The position numbers and the translations under genes are program-made. From Coemansia sp. RSA 922 (lineage: Eukaryota > Kickxellomycota > Kickxellomycetes > Kickxellales > Kickxellaceae): 14,023 bases of DNA. Each line of letters opens with the position of its first letter. Within the stretch, counting starts at the first letter, position 1. Under the pieces are notes generated by a model. It saw only the letters and a program-made list of their open reading frames with translations, did not search any database and was not told the DNA's origin. The DNA lies in assembly GCA_027577415.1 (NCBI GenBank), contig JANBQS010000655.1, positions 1-14,023 of the forward strand. Direction: 5' to 3'. Positions 1-6,070 of the stretch are shown here, piece by piece.

Positions 1-312
1 AATCACGAATTACTGAAATCACAGCCACGTTTAGAAAGAAAGTTGGTAATTTCAGGTATCAAGATGTCCCCCAATGTTAAAATAATAAATTCCTAAAAAC
101 AAGAGAAAAACTCCCTGATTCCTCAGCCTAGTGCTGAGCAGGTGAACATATAAATACTAGATGAAGACTTTGATCACCTCAGTCAATCAGTGTGACATCA
201 CATATGATGGCTATGTGACACCATCCTTGGCAGTCAACAGCTTTTCTCCTTTCCTTTCTCTGGGGTAGAGGACATACAAAAAGGGCCTTGCCTTGGCTTC
301 AATCCACTCCCA

Positions 313-316
<4 letters not shown>

Positions 317-349
<33 letters not shown>
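317..349. repeat. (TC)n microsatellite
   Basis: An uninterrupted alternating T/C run of about 16 units lies about 55 bases upstream of the ATG at 404. Pyrimidine tracts are common just upstream of fungal start codons, so it may belong to the leader or promoter of that reading frame, but its length also makes it an ordinary slippage-prone microsatellite. Confidence 0.9.
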
Positions 350-352
<3 letters not shown>

Positions 353-403
353 CCTCTTCAACAACATACTATAATTTGCTTCTTGGGCTAACACTCTTTA
401 ATA

Positions 404-844
404 ATGTCAAAACACTTTACTGATAATCCGGTTGTTGAACTTTTTCATCATAAATTCAAAACCCAAGATGAGCTTCACGAATATATCATGAGAAACTACC
501 CAGATACTGGGTATGTGGTTATATATGCCTTTGCCAATGAAATTGGCCAAATATTTATAAATGATATGAAAGGCCAGACAGGCCCTTCAATATTTTATGT
601 GGCCAGGGATGACAATCAAAAAGAACTATTTGATGATGTCTTGAGTACTATAAAGCATGATGATATTGTTTTTGATAACAACTCTATAATGGTAAAGAAT
701 TATAACCAAGCTTGCACTCCAATCCCACTTAGAGATAGTATGGTGAACATAATCAATATCTTCTTAAAGAAATCAGACCATTCCAGCATAAAAATATATA
801 TTATAAGAGAGTCAGGATATGTGATTGATTGCTGTGGTATTTAG
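404..844 (+). CDS. Hypothetical protein, 146 aa, AT-rich codons
   Basis: The frame starts at an ATG at 404 and ends with TAG at 842-844. I do not recognise the family. The product is a mixed alpha/beta-looking soluble protein without signal peptide, membrane segment, zinc knuckle or visible catalytic motif. Residues about 17-50 (a helix starting FKTQDELHEY, then an alternating hydrophobic stretch GYVVIYAFANEIGQIFI) vaguely recall the FAR1/MULE-type DNA-binding fold found at the N-terminus of some transposases, but the cysteines and histidines of that fold are not in place, so this is only a guess. Codon use is AT-rich, unlike the genes to the right. A GTATGT at 511-516 would be an acceptable splice donor, so the frame may be an exon of something longer. 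It could be a short real gene, a transposon remnant, or a chance frame. Confidence 0.4.
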   Translation: MSKHFTDNPVVELFHHKFKTQDELHEYIMRNYPDTGYVVIYAFANEIGQIFINDMKGQTGPSIFYVARDDNQKELFDDVLSTIKHDDIVFDNNSIMVKNYNQACTPIPLRDSMVNIINIFLKKSDHSSIKIYIIRESGYVIDCCGI

Positions 845-1135
845 CTGCTTTTTAGCACTACTACCACTTGGCATAGGTTCATAGGGGTGTACTGATTGGC
901 TCAGAGCTGTATGCAGATACAACTTGAGTGATCTCAACATGGGGAGGTATTTACTTCCCTCACAAAGGACATACCCCAGGAGCTGGAGCCATCTCTTCTT
1001 TGGGGTTCTCCTATCTTTTTTATTAGCTATTTACTTTTCTATTCTATTTGTTGTTTATTAACGAATATAAGTTCAGGACAGTGAATTGCTAAGCATGTAT
1101 TTTCATGCTGTGGAGACATCAAACAACAATTGCCA

Positions 1136-1622
1136 TGTAAAACTAATGGCCCAATTGGTGAATCAGGACAAGGGATATAGCTTAGACCACAAATAGTATA
1201 GTATAAAGAAAGTTTATTCTCGTTTACATAATAGAACTCTCAATCTTCTCTTTAGTACTTAACAAATTGGCTTTTAGTATAATATCCATCCAATGGCCTG
1301 GTCTGGGTTCATGCACCTATGCTTCCCACCCAGGCTTTCACTACCCTCTGGGCACCAAGAGAGTGTGCTCTCCTGCCTTACTCCATGTATGATGGTGATA
1401 AGTACATAATACAAATTCCATATCCTGGCTAGAACCTGAAACAGTTTGCATTCAATGACATTTCAATTGCTTGTGCCTCCCTCCTGATATCTGAGTTGAC
1501 AGATCTATAGTCAGTGAGTATTTAAGCACAGCTTTCTTGTTATTTATTTTCTATTATTTTTGTTAAGAATAAACACTTCTTTCTTTTCCTACTGTATCTT
1601 TTTTTGTGTGCAAGTGCTTACA
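1136..1622 (+). mobile_element. Possible long terminal repeat (solo or 3' LTR), unproven
   Basis: The stretch begins TGTAA (1136-1140) and ends TTACA (1618-1622), a perfect 5-bp terminal inverted repeat of the TG...CA type that bounds retroviral-type LTRs. Near its right end a TATA-like TATTTAAG (1519-1526) is followed about 40 bases later by a polyadenylation signal AATAAA (1568-1573) and a short T-rich tail, which is the usual U3-R-U5 order. No primer-binding site follows it, so it would be a 3' or solo LTR. Against it, the flanking pentamers (TGCCA on the left, GGGCT on the right) do not match as a target-site duplication, no clear polypurine tract precedes it, and no second copy is in the window. 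Confidence 0.25.
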
Positions 1623-1788
1623 GGGCTAGTAAAAATAATATTTTTGCACTAAAAAAAATCAAAATTTAAATTACTGCGAAACATATATGCATATGGGTTA
1701 TTCAAGACGACCCCGTGCACAGCTACTATATGGTGGGAAAACAAAAAACTCGTATCACACTATTTTGATCAAGTGTCGATATCATCAA

Positions 1789-1834
1789 AGCCCCCTTCTC
1801 TCCTTATTTCTCTCTCTCTTTTTATTTTATTTAA
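1789..1834 (+). promoter_or_regulatory. Pyrimidine-rich leader upstream of the DinB-like gene
   Basis: A C/T-rich tract runs almost to the ATG at 1835, typical of fungal core promoters and leaders. The rest of the 1641-1834 interval contains a 10-bp palindrome ATATGCATAT (1685-1694) but no motif I can assign with confidence. Confidence 0.35.
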
Positions 1835-2362
1835 ATGGACGTTAAACTAGACTCTCTATTCGACAGTACTGCTGACCAACTGACCGAGCTCAGTAAGATG
1901 ATATCGACACTAACAGATACAAAGTACACTACCGAGTCAGATGCACTTCCAGGTAGCACTATCGGCAAACACGTCCGTCATATACTGGATCACTTCACCT
2001 TACTCTTCTCAGCACTCACCATAGACCCACACCCGACGGTTAGCTATTCGCATAGGGAGCGTAACACATTCGCACAGGACACTGTGGCCGGTGGCGTAGC
2101 TAGCATAGAGGCTATGGCACAAACAGCTCGTAACCTGCGCGACCAAGACGTCAGTTCAGCAAACCCAATAACAGTATCAGATACTATGCCGGGTGGTAAC
2201 GATGAGATGTTTTTGTCAACGGTCGGAAGAGAACTTTGGTTCTGTACTCACCATATGATCCACCATAACGCTATCATCGCCTCATTAATGCACGAATTTG
2301 GTCTTCACCCACCAACACAATTCGCCTACGCGCCATCGACAATAAAACACAAACCCCAATGA
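1835..2362 (+). CDS. DinB-superfamily (DinB/YfiT-like) four-helix-bundle protein
   Basis: A 175-residue, single-exon protein starting at the first in-frame ATG. DinB-like proteins are four-helix bundles with a metal site usually made of three histidines, one in an N-terminal helix and an HxxxH pair in a later helix. Here residues 44-54 (IGKHVRHILDHF) carry H46, H49 and H53, and residues 139-144 (HHMIHH) supply H140 and H144 in HxxxH spacing. The ending QFAYAPSTIKH resembles the C-terminal pattern of a bacterial DinB subgroup, and the RERNTF stretch after residue 73 also looks family-conserved. Such proteins act as metal-dependent thiol transferases or are uncharacterised; no substrate can be read from the sequence. 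It is convergent with SEC61, with only 33 bp between the two stops. The family is mainly bacterial, so an old transfer is possible, although codon use resembles its fungal neighbours. Confidence 0.8.
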   Translation: MDVKLDSLFDSTADQLTELSKMISTLTDTKYTTESDALPGSTIGKHVRHILDHFTLLFSALTIDPHPTVSYSHRERNTFAQDTVAGGVASIEAMAQTARNLRDQDVSSANPITVSDTMPGGNDEMFLSTVGRELWFCTHHMIHHNAIIASLMHEFGLHPPTQFAYAPSTIKHKPQ

Positions 2363-2379
2363 AGAAAAATATATTGAAT

Positions 2380-2385
2380 AATAAA
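2380..2385 (+). terminator. Polyadenylation signal AATAAA for the DinB-like gene
   Basis: A canonical AATAAA lies 18 bases after the stop codon at 2360-2362. If used, the transcript would end inside the 3' end of the convergent SEC61 gene, giving overlapping antisense 3' ends. No equivalent signal for SEC61 is visible on the minus strand immediately beyond its stop. Confidence 0.4.
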
Positions 2386-2395
2386 AGATACTCCT

Positions 2396-3823
2396 TCACA
2401 TGCCTGCTACTCCAACTCCTCCCAGTTCGGCCTGTTCTTTGGCAAATGTCTCAAAGTAGTTGTAGATAATGGTGACTGCCAACAAGATACCAGTTCCCGA
2501 TCCGATAGCTCCCAAGAGATCAGCAGAGATCGACAAAATGCCAATAATAACTCCACCAACAACTGCCGCCGTCGGGATAATACGCTTCAGCTCCTTGTAC
2601 ATTGAAGTATCGCGGTACCCGGCAATAACCATCTGCTGGTCACGAAGCTCGCGCGCCACGTCTCTGGGTCCCGATCCACTGACATCGAGCCAAGTACGCG
2701 ACAACAAGGCACAGGCAGTCAGCATATACGCCACATACAGCATAAAGTGAATCGGGTCCTTCAGCGTATTGACGAACGAGCGCGGTGGAGTCATATAGTA
2801 GGCCAGACCCGAAGTCGGGAAGAACTGCGACGAGCCCTGATACGGCTCCCACACGCCAAACAGTTTAATCAGTAGGTTGTCAGGGAAGCGGCGGTACAGA
2901 AGCTGCGAGATCATAAACACATTCGACGCCAGTGCTGATTGCAGCATAATAGGCATATTCGAAGTGTAGAACAGCTTGATCGGGAACGACGCACGGTGTC
3001 CGCGGAACCGGGCCGACTTGATCGGGATCTCCACGCGGAATCCCTGAAGATAAATAACCACGGCAAACACCAGTGCCGTTGCCACAAGGTTCGTCAAGTT
3101 GGGCAGAGTCGACCGAGTGAGCGCCTCGTAAACAGCCTTGAACTTGTTCGACCGCACAAACAGCAGATGGAAGAACGAAATAATAGCACCCTCAAACTCT
3201 GGCCCCTTGCCATTGTTAACCGTCAGAGGCGACAGAGACTTCCACACAATATCCTCGCAAATGTTCGTCGCAATAAACAAGTTGATACCCGAACCCAAGC
3301 CATACCCTTTCTGCAGCATCTCATCAAGCAGAATGACGATAACTCCCGCCACAAACAGCTGAATGATAAGCAAAAGACAGATACCAGCACCCAGGCTCTT
3401 CGGGTCACCATACTGGCCGGTCATGACAGCCACAGTCGCCGAACCAAAAGTAATCAACATAGCGAACAGCTTCTGCGCTCCCGAAAACAGTGCCCTATCC
3501 TCGCGCAACGAGTAATCGACAGAGATTATCTGCGCTCCGGCCAGCAGCTGCATAATCATACCCGAAGTAATAATTGGCGTAATACCAAACTCCATGAGCG
3601 TACCACGGTTAGACGCAAGGATAACGCGCATCCAGTACAGAGGATCCGAGGAATCAGAGGACATGATACCGTAGAGAGGAACTTGAGATAGAACCAAAAA
3701 GATGAGTAGAGTGATTACAGTCCATAGAACCTTTTGGTTAAAGGCAACCTTGCGGTCTGGCGCTGCAACCTCGGGAATTACGGCCATAAAAGGCCTGATG
3801 AGCGTCAGGAAGCGGAAGCCCAT
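2396..3823 (-). CDS. SEC61: Protein transport protein Sec61 subunit alpha
   Basis: A 475-residue protein, essentially the family length (476 in human, 480 in yeast), encoded without introns. It is the pore-forming subunit of the ER translocon, which passes signal-bearing polypeptides into the lumen and releases membrane segments laterally into the bilayer. The start [18 protein letters not shown], about ten hydrophobic segments (from residue 33 to 458), the plug stretch after TM1 (residues about 55-75, with R66 and R73 matching yeast R67 and R74), [20 protein letters not shown] (272-291, ribosome-facing loop 6) and the loop 8 segment [15 protein letters not shown] (403-417, R404 matching yeast R406) are all Sec61 hallmarks. 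The position I align with yeast E382 is Asp here (D380). The ATG at 3823 gives the conserved N-terminus. Convergent with the DinB-like gene; downstream of and codirectional with the hydroxylase gene. Confidence 0.98.
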   Translation of the reverse strand: MGFRFLTLIRPFMAVIPEVAAPDRKVAFNQKVLWTVITLLIFLVLSQVPLYGIMSSDSSDPLYWMRVILASNRGTLMEFGITPIITSGMIMQLLAGAQIISVDYSLREDRALFSGAQKLFAMLITFGSATVAVMTGQYGDPKSLGAGICLLLIIQLFVAGVIVILLDEMLQKGYGLGSGINLFIATNICEDIVWKSLSPLTVNNGKGPEFEGAIISFFHLLFVRSNKFKAVYEALTRSTLPNLTNLVATALVFAVVIYLQGFRVEIPIKSARFRGHRASFPIKLFYTSNMPIMLQSALASNVFMISQLLYRRFPDNLLIKLFGVWEPYQGSSQFFPTSGLAYYMTPPRSFVNTLKDPIHFMLYVAYMLTACALLSRTWLDVSGSGPRDVARELRDQQMVIAGYRDTSMYKELKRIIPTAAVVGGVIIGILSISADLLGAIGSGTGILLAVTIIYNYFETFAKEQAELGGVGVAGM

Positions 3824-3886
3824 CTTGTTTTAAATGATTTCTCTCCTTTGACTGAAATAAAGAAAAAAGATGAGGTGGAGGGGAGG

Positions 3887-3921
3887 TGTTTACAAATTAC
3901 AATGTAAATAAATTGTAAACA
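3887..3921 (-). promoter_or_regulatory. Cluster of three forkhead-type sites upstream of SEC61
   Basis: TGTTTACAA (3887-3895) and TTGTAAACA (3913-3921) form a perfect 9-bp inverted repeat with a 17-base spacer. Both arms contain the forkhead core GTAAACA, and the spacer holds a third site matching RYAAAYA (GTAAATA, 3904-3910). The cluster lies about 64-98 bases upstream of the SEC61 start codon, so it could be promoter or, if transcribed, a leader hairpin. The assignment rests on motif match only. Confidence 0.4.
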
Positions 3922-4036
3922 AAAAAGAGGACAGATGGACGGAGAGGAAAAAAAGAAAAGAAGCTGGCGATGAAGAATGCTCTTCTTTCCTCTCCATGCT
4001 TGAGAGATCTGGTCCACAAGCTGTTGGCCGGATCTG

Positions 4037-4058
4037 ATTGGACCTTACTAATCACGTG
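4037..4058 (-). promoter_or_regulatory. CCAAT box and E-box upstream of SEC61
   Basis: On the minus strand the order towards the gene is CACGTG (4053-4058), then CCAAT (complement of 4037-4041), about 215-235 bases upstream of the SEC61 ATG. CACGTG is the palindromic E-box bound by bHLH factors of the Cbf1 type, and CCAAT is bound by the HAP/NF-Y complex. The remainder of the spacer 3824-4219, which also holds the 3' end of the hydroxylase transcript, is A-rich on the plus strand and shows no gene. Confidence 0.35.
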
Positions 4059-4219
4059 TAGGGAGCAACTGTCGGCTCCCCCTTTTTACTGCCAGAGCCA
4101 CTGAGCCGAAGGGACCAACAGCAGAGTCAAAGCGCAACAAATAAAAAGATACGTGACATGTAGAGAAAAAGAAAATTAGATTGAGAAAAAAGAAGGAGTA
4201 TAAGTGGCTATCAAGGGCT

Positions 4220-5248
4220 TTAGTCGGCAGACACGACAAACTGTGTGCCAAAGATTTTGTCCCAGAAATCGCTGGTAATGCCAAAGCCAGCCTTAAAGTC
4301 CTTATAGTGGTGGCGCAAGTGGTAAGTCTTGAGTGCGCTCAGACGTTTATTCTGAGACGTGCCGTGGTGCAGCCAGTAATGGCATTCGTCGTAGAGCACG
4401 TAGCCGATAAGCAATCCAGCAGACACGGCGTGGAGCATGCCTGCAGAAAAGACGACCGAAAGAACAGCCAATATGTTGAGACCCAAAAACGTCGACAGCG
4501 CCGGCGGCATGACCAAGCGCAGCTGGTCCATGGGCAAAAAGTGATGCACGCCGTGCAACAAAAAGTGTGCGACCTGCGCCAACGTGCCCTCTGGAATATT
4601 GTCGTCGTAGTGGAACACAAACCGATGCATGCTATACTCTAGCAACGACCACGAGAGCACTCCAAACACAAACCCAACAAACATAACCTCGGCCGACTCA
4701 TACTCCACACCAAGGTACAGGAGCGTACACACGATGGGCAGCCAGTAAATAGGAATAAACCACCAGGGCGTACGAGTCAAAGTCTCCAATATCGGGTTGG
4801 CAAAAAACACTGCTGGCCGAGGCAAATGGCGTGGGCGGTGGACTTCGCGCAAATAAAACTCCTTTGTAAAGTTTGAGTTCCACATCTGCATAAACAGAGG
4901 CTTATTGATGTCCAAAAACTCCTCCTCCTCGACGCAGTCCATCTCGTCCTTACCCGACGGAGGCAGGGCGTAGGTTAGCCGGTCTTCTGCCATCACCTCG
5001 CCAATATAAAAGTCTTTGAGGACGCGGTACGCCTGAATCGCATGCACGTGCGTGTCGCCGTCGCGCATGGCTTCTGTGATGTCCTGCCCGCCAAACTGCA
5101 TTAGGATATCGGATCCTCCAGGATGGTCTGTATGGAATGTCGTTAGGTCGAATACTTGGTTGCCGCGGATCACCCACAAAGCCCCAGTGCCATCGTGCTT
5201 GGCCACCTCAGCCCGCGAGTACTCTCTCTGCTTAGTATCTTCCGTCAT
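4220..5248 (-). CDS. SCS7: Fatty acid 2-hydroxylase / ceramide very-long-chain fatty acid hydroxylase (cytochrome b5 fusion)
   Basis: A 342-residue ER membrane enzyme that adds the 2-hydroxyl group to the N-acyl chain of sphingolipids. Residues about 8-87 form a cytochrome b5 domain with HPGG at 42-45 (H42) and a second probable heme ligand H69, followed by the typical YIGEV strand. From about 185 on comes the fatty acid hydroxylase domain with the di-iron histidine boxes: H208xxxxH213, H232xxHH236, HYWLHH (290-295) and H310xxHH314. Hydrophobic segments lie near 162-180, 187-203 and 252-285. Yeast Scs7 has 384 residues and human FA2H 372, so this copy is slightly short, mostly in the linker and at the C-terminus, with no catalytic residue missing. 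The ATG at 5248 places the b5 domain at the usual distance from the start. No intron is needed. Confidence 0.95.
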   Translation of the reverse strand: MTEDTKQREYSRAEVAKHDGTGALWVIRGNQVFDLTTFHTDHPGGSDILMQFGGQDITEAMRDGDTHVHAIQAYRVLKDFYIGEVMAEDRLTYALPPSGKDEMDCVEEEEFLDINKPLFMQMWNSNFTKEFYLREVHRPRHLPRPAVFFANPILETLTRTPWWFIPIYWLPIVCTLLYLGVEYESAEVMFVGFVFGVLSWSLLEYSMHRFVFHYDDNIPEGTLAQVAHFLLHGVHHFLPMDQLRLVMPPALSTFLGLNILAVLSVVFSAGMLHAVSAGLLIGYVLYDECHYWLHHGTSQNKRLSALKTYHLRHHYKDFKAGFGITSDFWDKIFGTQFVVSAD

Positions 5249-5717
5249 TAGTACCGTCTATAGAGGACTCTAACTTAAAAAAGTCAAGCAGTAACAAAAA
5301 AAGGGGCGACTGCGTGTAATATGAACAAGGCCCAATATCCTTGCTGTCAAAATAACAAATAAATAATCAGACCAAAAGAACAAGAGGAAGAAAGGTATGT
5401 GAAGCAAATTGCTGGGTCGAGACAAACGCTAATAGATGAAAAGGAAGAAAAAGATGAGAGAGAAAAAGAAGGACCTAGCTTTGATTATCCGTTTGTATTT
5501 GGAAGAAAAAAAGCAGGGCTGATCAGCTGTCGTGTCTAGGAACAGCCCGCTTTTCCGTCTCCCAAAAAAACATTTCCAGGAACACAGCGGAATTTTCACG
5601 GCTCCCCCTCCCCCAACAACAACAAAGACTGTTGCTTGGCATCTGCCTCTTCCGCTTGGCAGCACCAGAGTTTTCCAGTACCAAGTTTGATGTTTTGTAA
5701 TGCGTTTCTAAGCATCA

Positions 5718-5984
5718 CTAGTCAGCTGAGATTTTTGCCAAGGTCCTTTTTTTATTTTTGGAAAGGCTAAAGCGGTCCAGCCCTTTCATTTTATTAGCCC
5801 AGGCTGGCGGGCCGAAATGGCCCCAGCCCAATCGCTGTCGATTATCTTGATTTTGCTTGCTAAATCGCATTAACAGGCTTTTGTTTTTCAAGGATCGGCA
5901 CTGCGCGCGCAGTACGCGCCACGCGCTGCCACGCGCTGCTGCTTGCCGTCGCTGGAGTTGCTTTGCAAATTCAACAAAGTTCAT
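5718..5984 (-). CDS. Doubtful small basic ORF, 88 aa
   Basis: An ATG at 5984 opens a frame of 88 codons ending with TAG at 5718-5720; a further in-frame ATG at 6053 would extend it to 111 codons. The predicted product is very basic, starts MNFVEFAKQLQRRQ and continues without obvious low-complexity runs to KISAD. I do not recognise it. In its favour are the GC-rich body and divergent orientation about 86 bp from DNA2. Against it, the frame coincides with regulatory-looking DNA (ACGCG repeats, a CCAAT-bearing hairpin) and similar open frames arise by chance in GC-rich stretches. Confidence 0.2.
   Translation of the reverse strand: MNFVEFAKQLQRRQAAARGSAWRVLRAQCRSLKNKSLLMRFSKQNQDNRQRLGWGHFGPPAWANKMKGLDRFSLSKNKKRTLAKISAD
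5802..5828. repeat. Bulged inverted repeat (hairpin) in the SCS7-DNA2 spacer
   Basis: GGCTGG (5802-5807) plus GGCC (5810-5813), separated by a CG bulge, pair with GGCC (5819-5822) and CCAGCC (5823-5828) around the loop GAAAT. That is ten pairs with one two-base bulge. A CCAAT box overlaps its right edge (5828-5832). Confidence 0.45.
5914..5935 (+). promoter_or_regulatory. Triple ACGCG (MCB-like) element upstream of DNA2
   Basis: ACGCG occurs at 5914-5918, 5921-5925 and 5931-5935, the last two inside a tandem CCACGCGCTG-type decamer, about 136-157 bases upstream of the DNA2 ATG. ACGCG is the core of the MluI cell-cycle box recognised by the MBF (Mbp1-Swi6) factor that drives G1/S genes for DNA replication in yeasts. 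A run of alternating GC (TGCGCGCGC, 5902-5910) adjoins it. The role is inferred from motif and position. Confidence 0.4.
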
Positions 5985-6070
5985 TTTTTTTGTTTTATTT
6001 ATTCCCGTATTTGTTACCTGCACATTTATATCTTGACTCGCTGGGTACCACATACGTACAAAGTGCTATA

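Larger units (their letters stand above)
1..1640. other. AT-rich segment of different composition from the rest of the window
   Basis: By eye this segment is clearly richer in A and T than everything to its right, and its only sizeable open frame (404-844) prefers A/T at third codon positions. Outside that frame both strands are crowded with stops and I recognise no gene. It holds a TC microsatellite (317-349), a TATA-like box (149-155), two TGTGACA copies (191-197 and 214-220), a small hairpin with a CTCAGC/GCTGAG stem (122-127 and 133-138), and LTR-like signals from 1136 to 1622. The change to the gene-dense background falls between about 1640 and 1700. It could be a degraded mobile element, an AT-rich isochore, or an assembly join to unrelated DNA; the sequence alone does not decide. 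Confidence 0.5.
5249..6070. other. 822-bp divergent intergenic region between SCS7 and DNA2
   Basis: This spacer must contain the promoters of two divergent genes. The part near SCS7 (5249-5700) is rich in A-runs and shows nothing I can name. The part from about 5770 to 5960 is more GC-rich and contains a hairpin with a CCAAT box, three ACGCG cores and an 88-codon minus-strand reading frame of doubtful status. A TATA-like TTTATATC starts near 6026, about 45 bases before the DNA2 start codon. Confidence 0.6.

Noticed and set aside
130..1617. Element 135-1612 with TG...CA ends flanked by AGTGC direct repeats
   Set aside because: The 5-bp match (130-134 and 1613-1617) is within what chance gives among the many TG and CA dinucleotides, and the ends share no inverted repeat beyond two or three bases.
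1613..1650. AGTGC...GCACT inverted repeat with an A/T-rich near-palindrome between
   Set aside because: A 5-bp stem with a long AT loop is expected by chance in such DNA and is not convincing as a terminator or transposon end.
2939..3691. Long plus-strand open frame (about 250 codons) antisense to SEC61
   Set aside because: It lies wholly inside the well-supported SEC61 coding sequence on the other strand, has a basic, low-structure product and no recognisable family; it follows from codon use of SEC61.
4037..4058. ER stress response element (ERSE, CCAAT-N9-CCACG) upstream of SEC61
   Set aside because: The relative orientation and the 11-base spacing of the CCAAT box and CACGTG do not fit ERSE; only the separate motifs are supported.
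5429..5665. 78-codon minus-strand frame in the SCS7-DNA2 spacer
   Set aside because: The product is low-complexity (F-, K- and G-rich runs from A/T and C tracts) and shows no domain.
5963..6070. Extended N-terminus for Dna2
   Set aside because: The in-frame upstream codon is TTG, not ATG; the stretch is AT-rich and TATA-bearing and would add a hydrophobic leader foreign to Dna2. The ATG at 6071 begins with an NLS-like segment.
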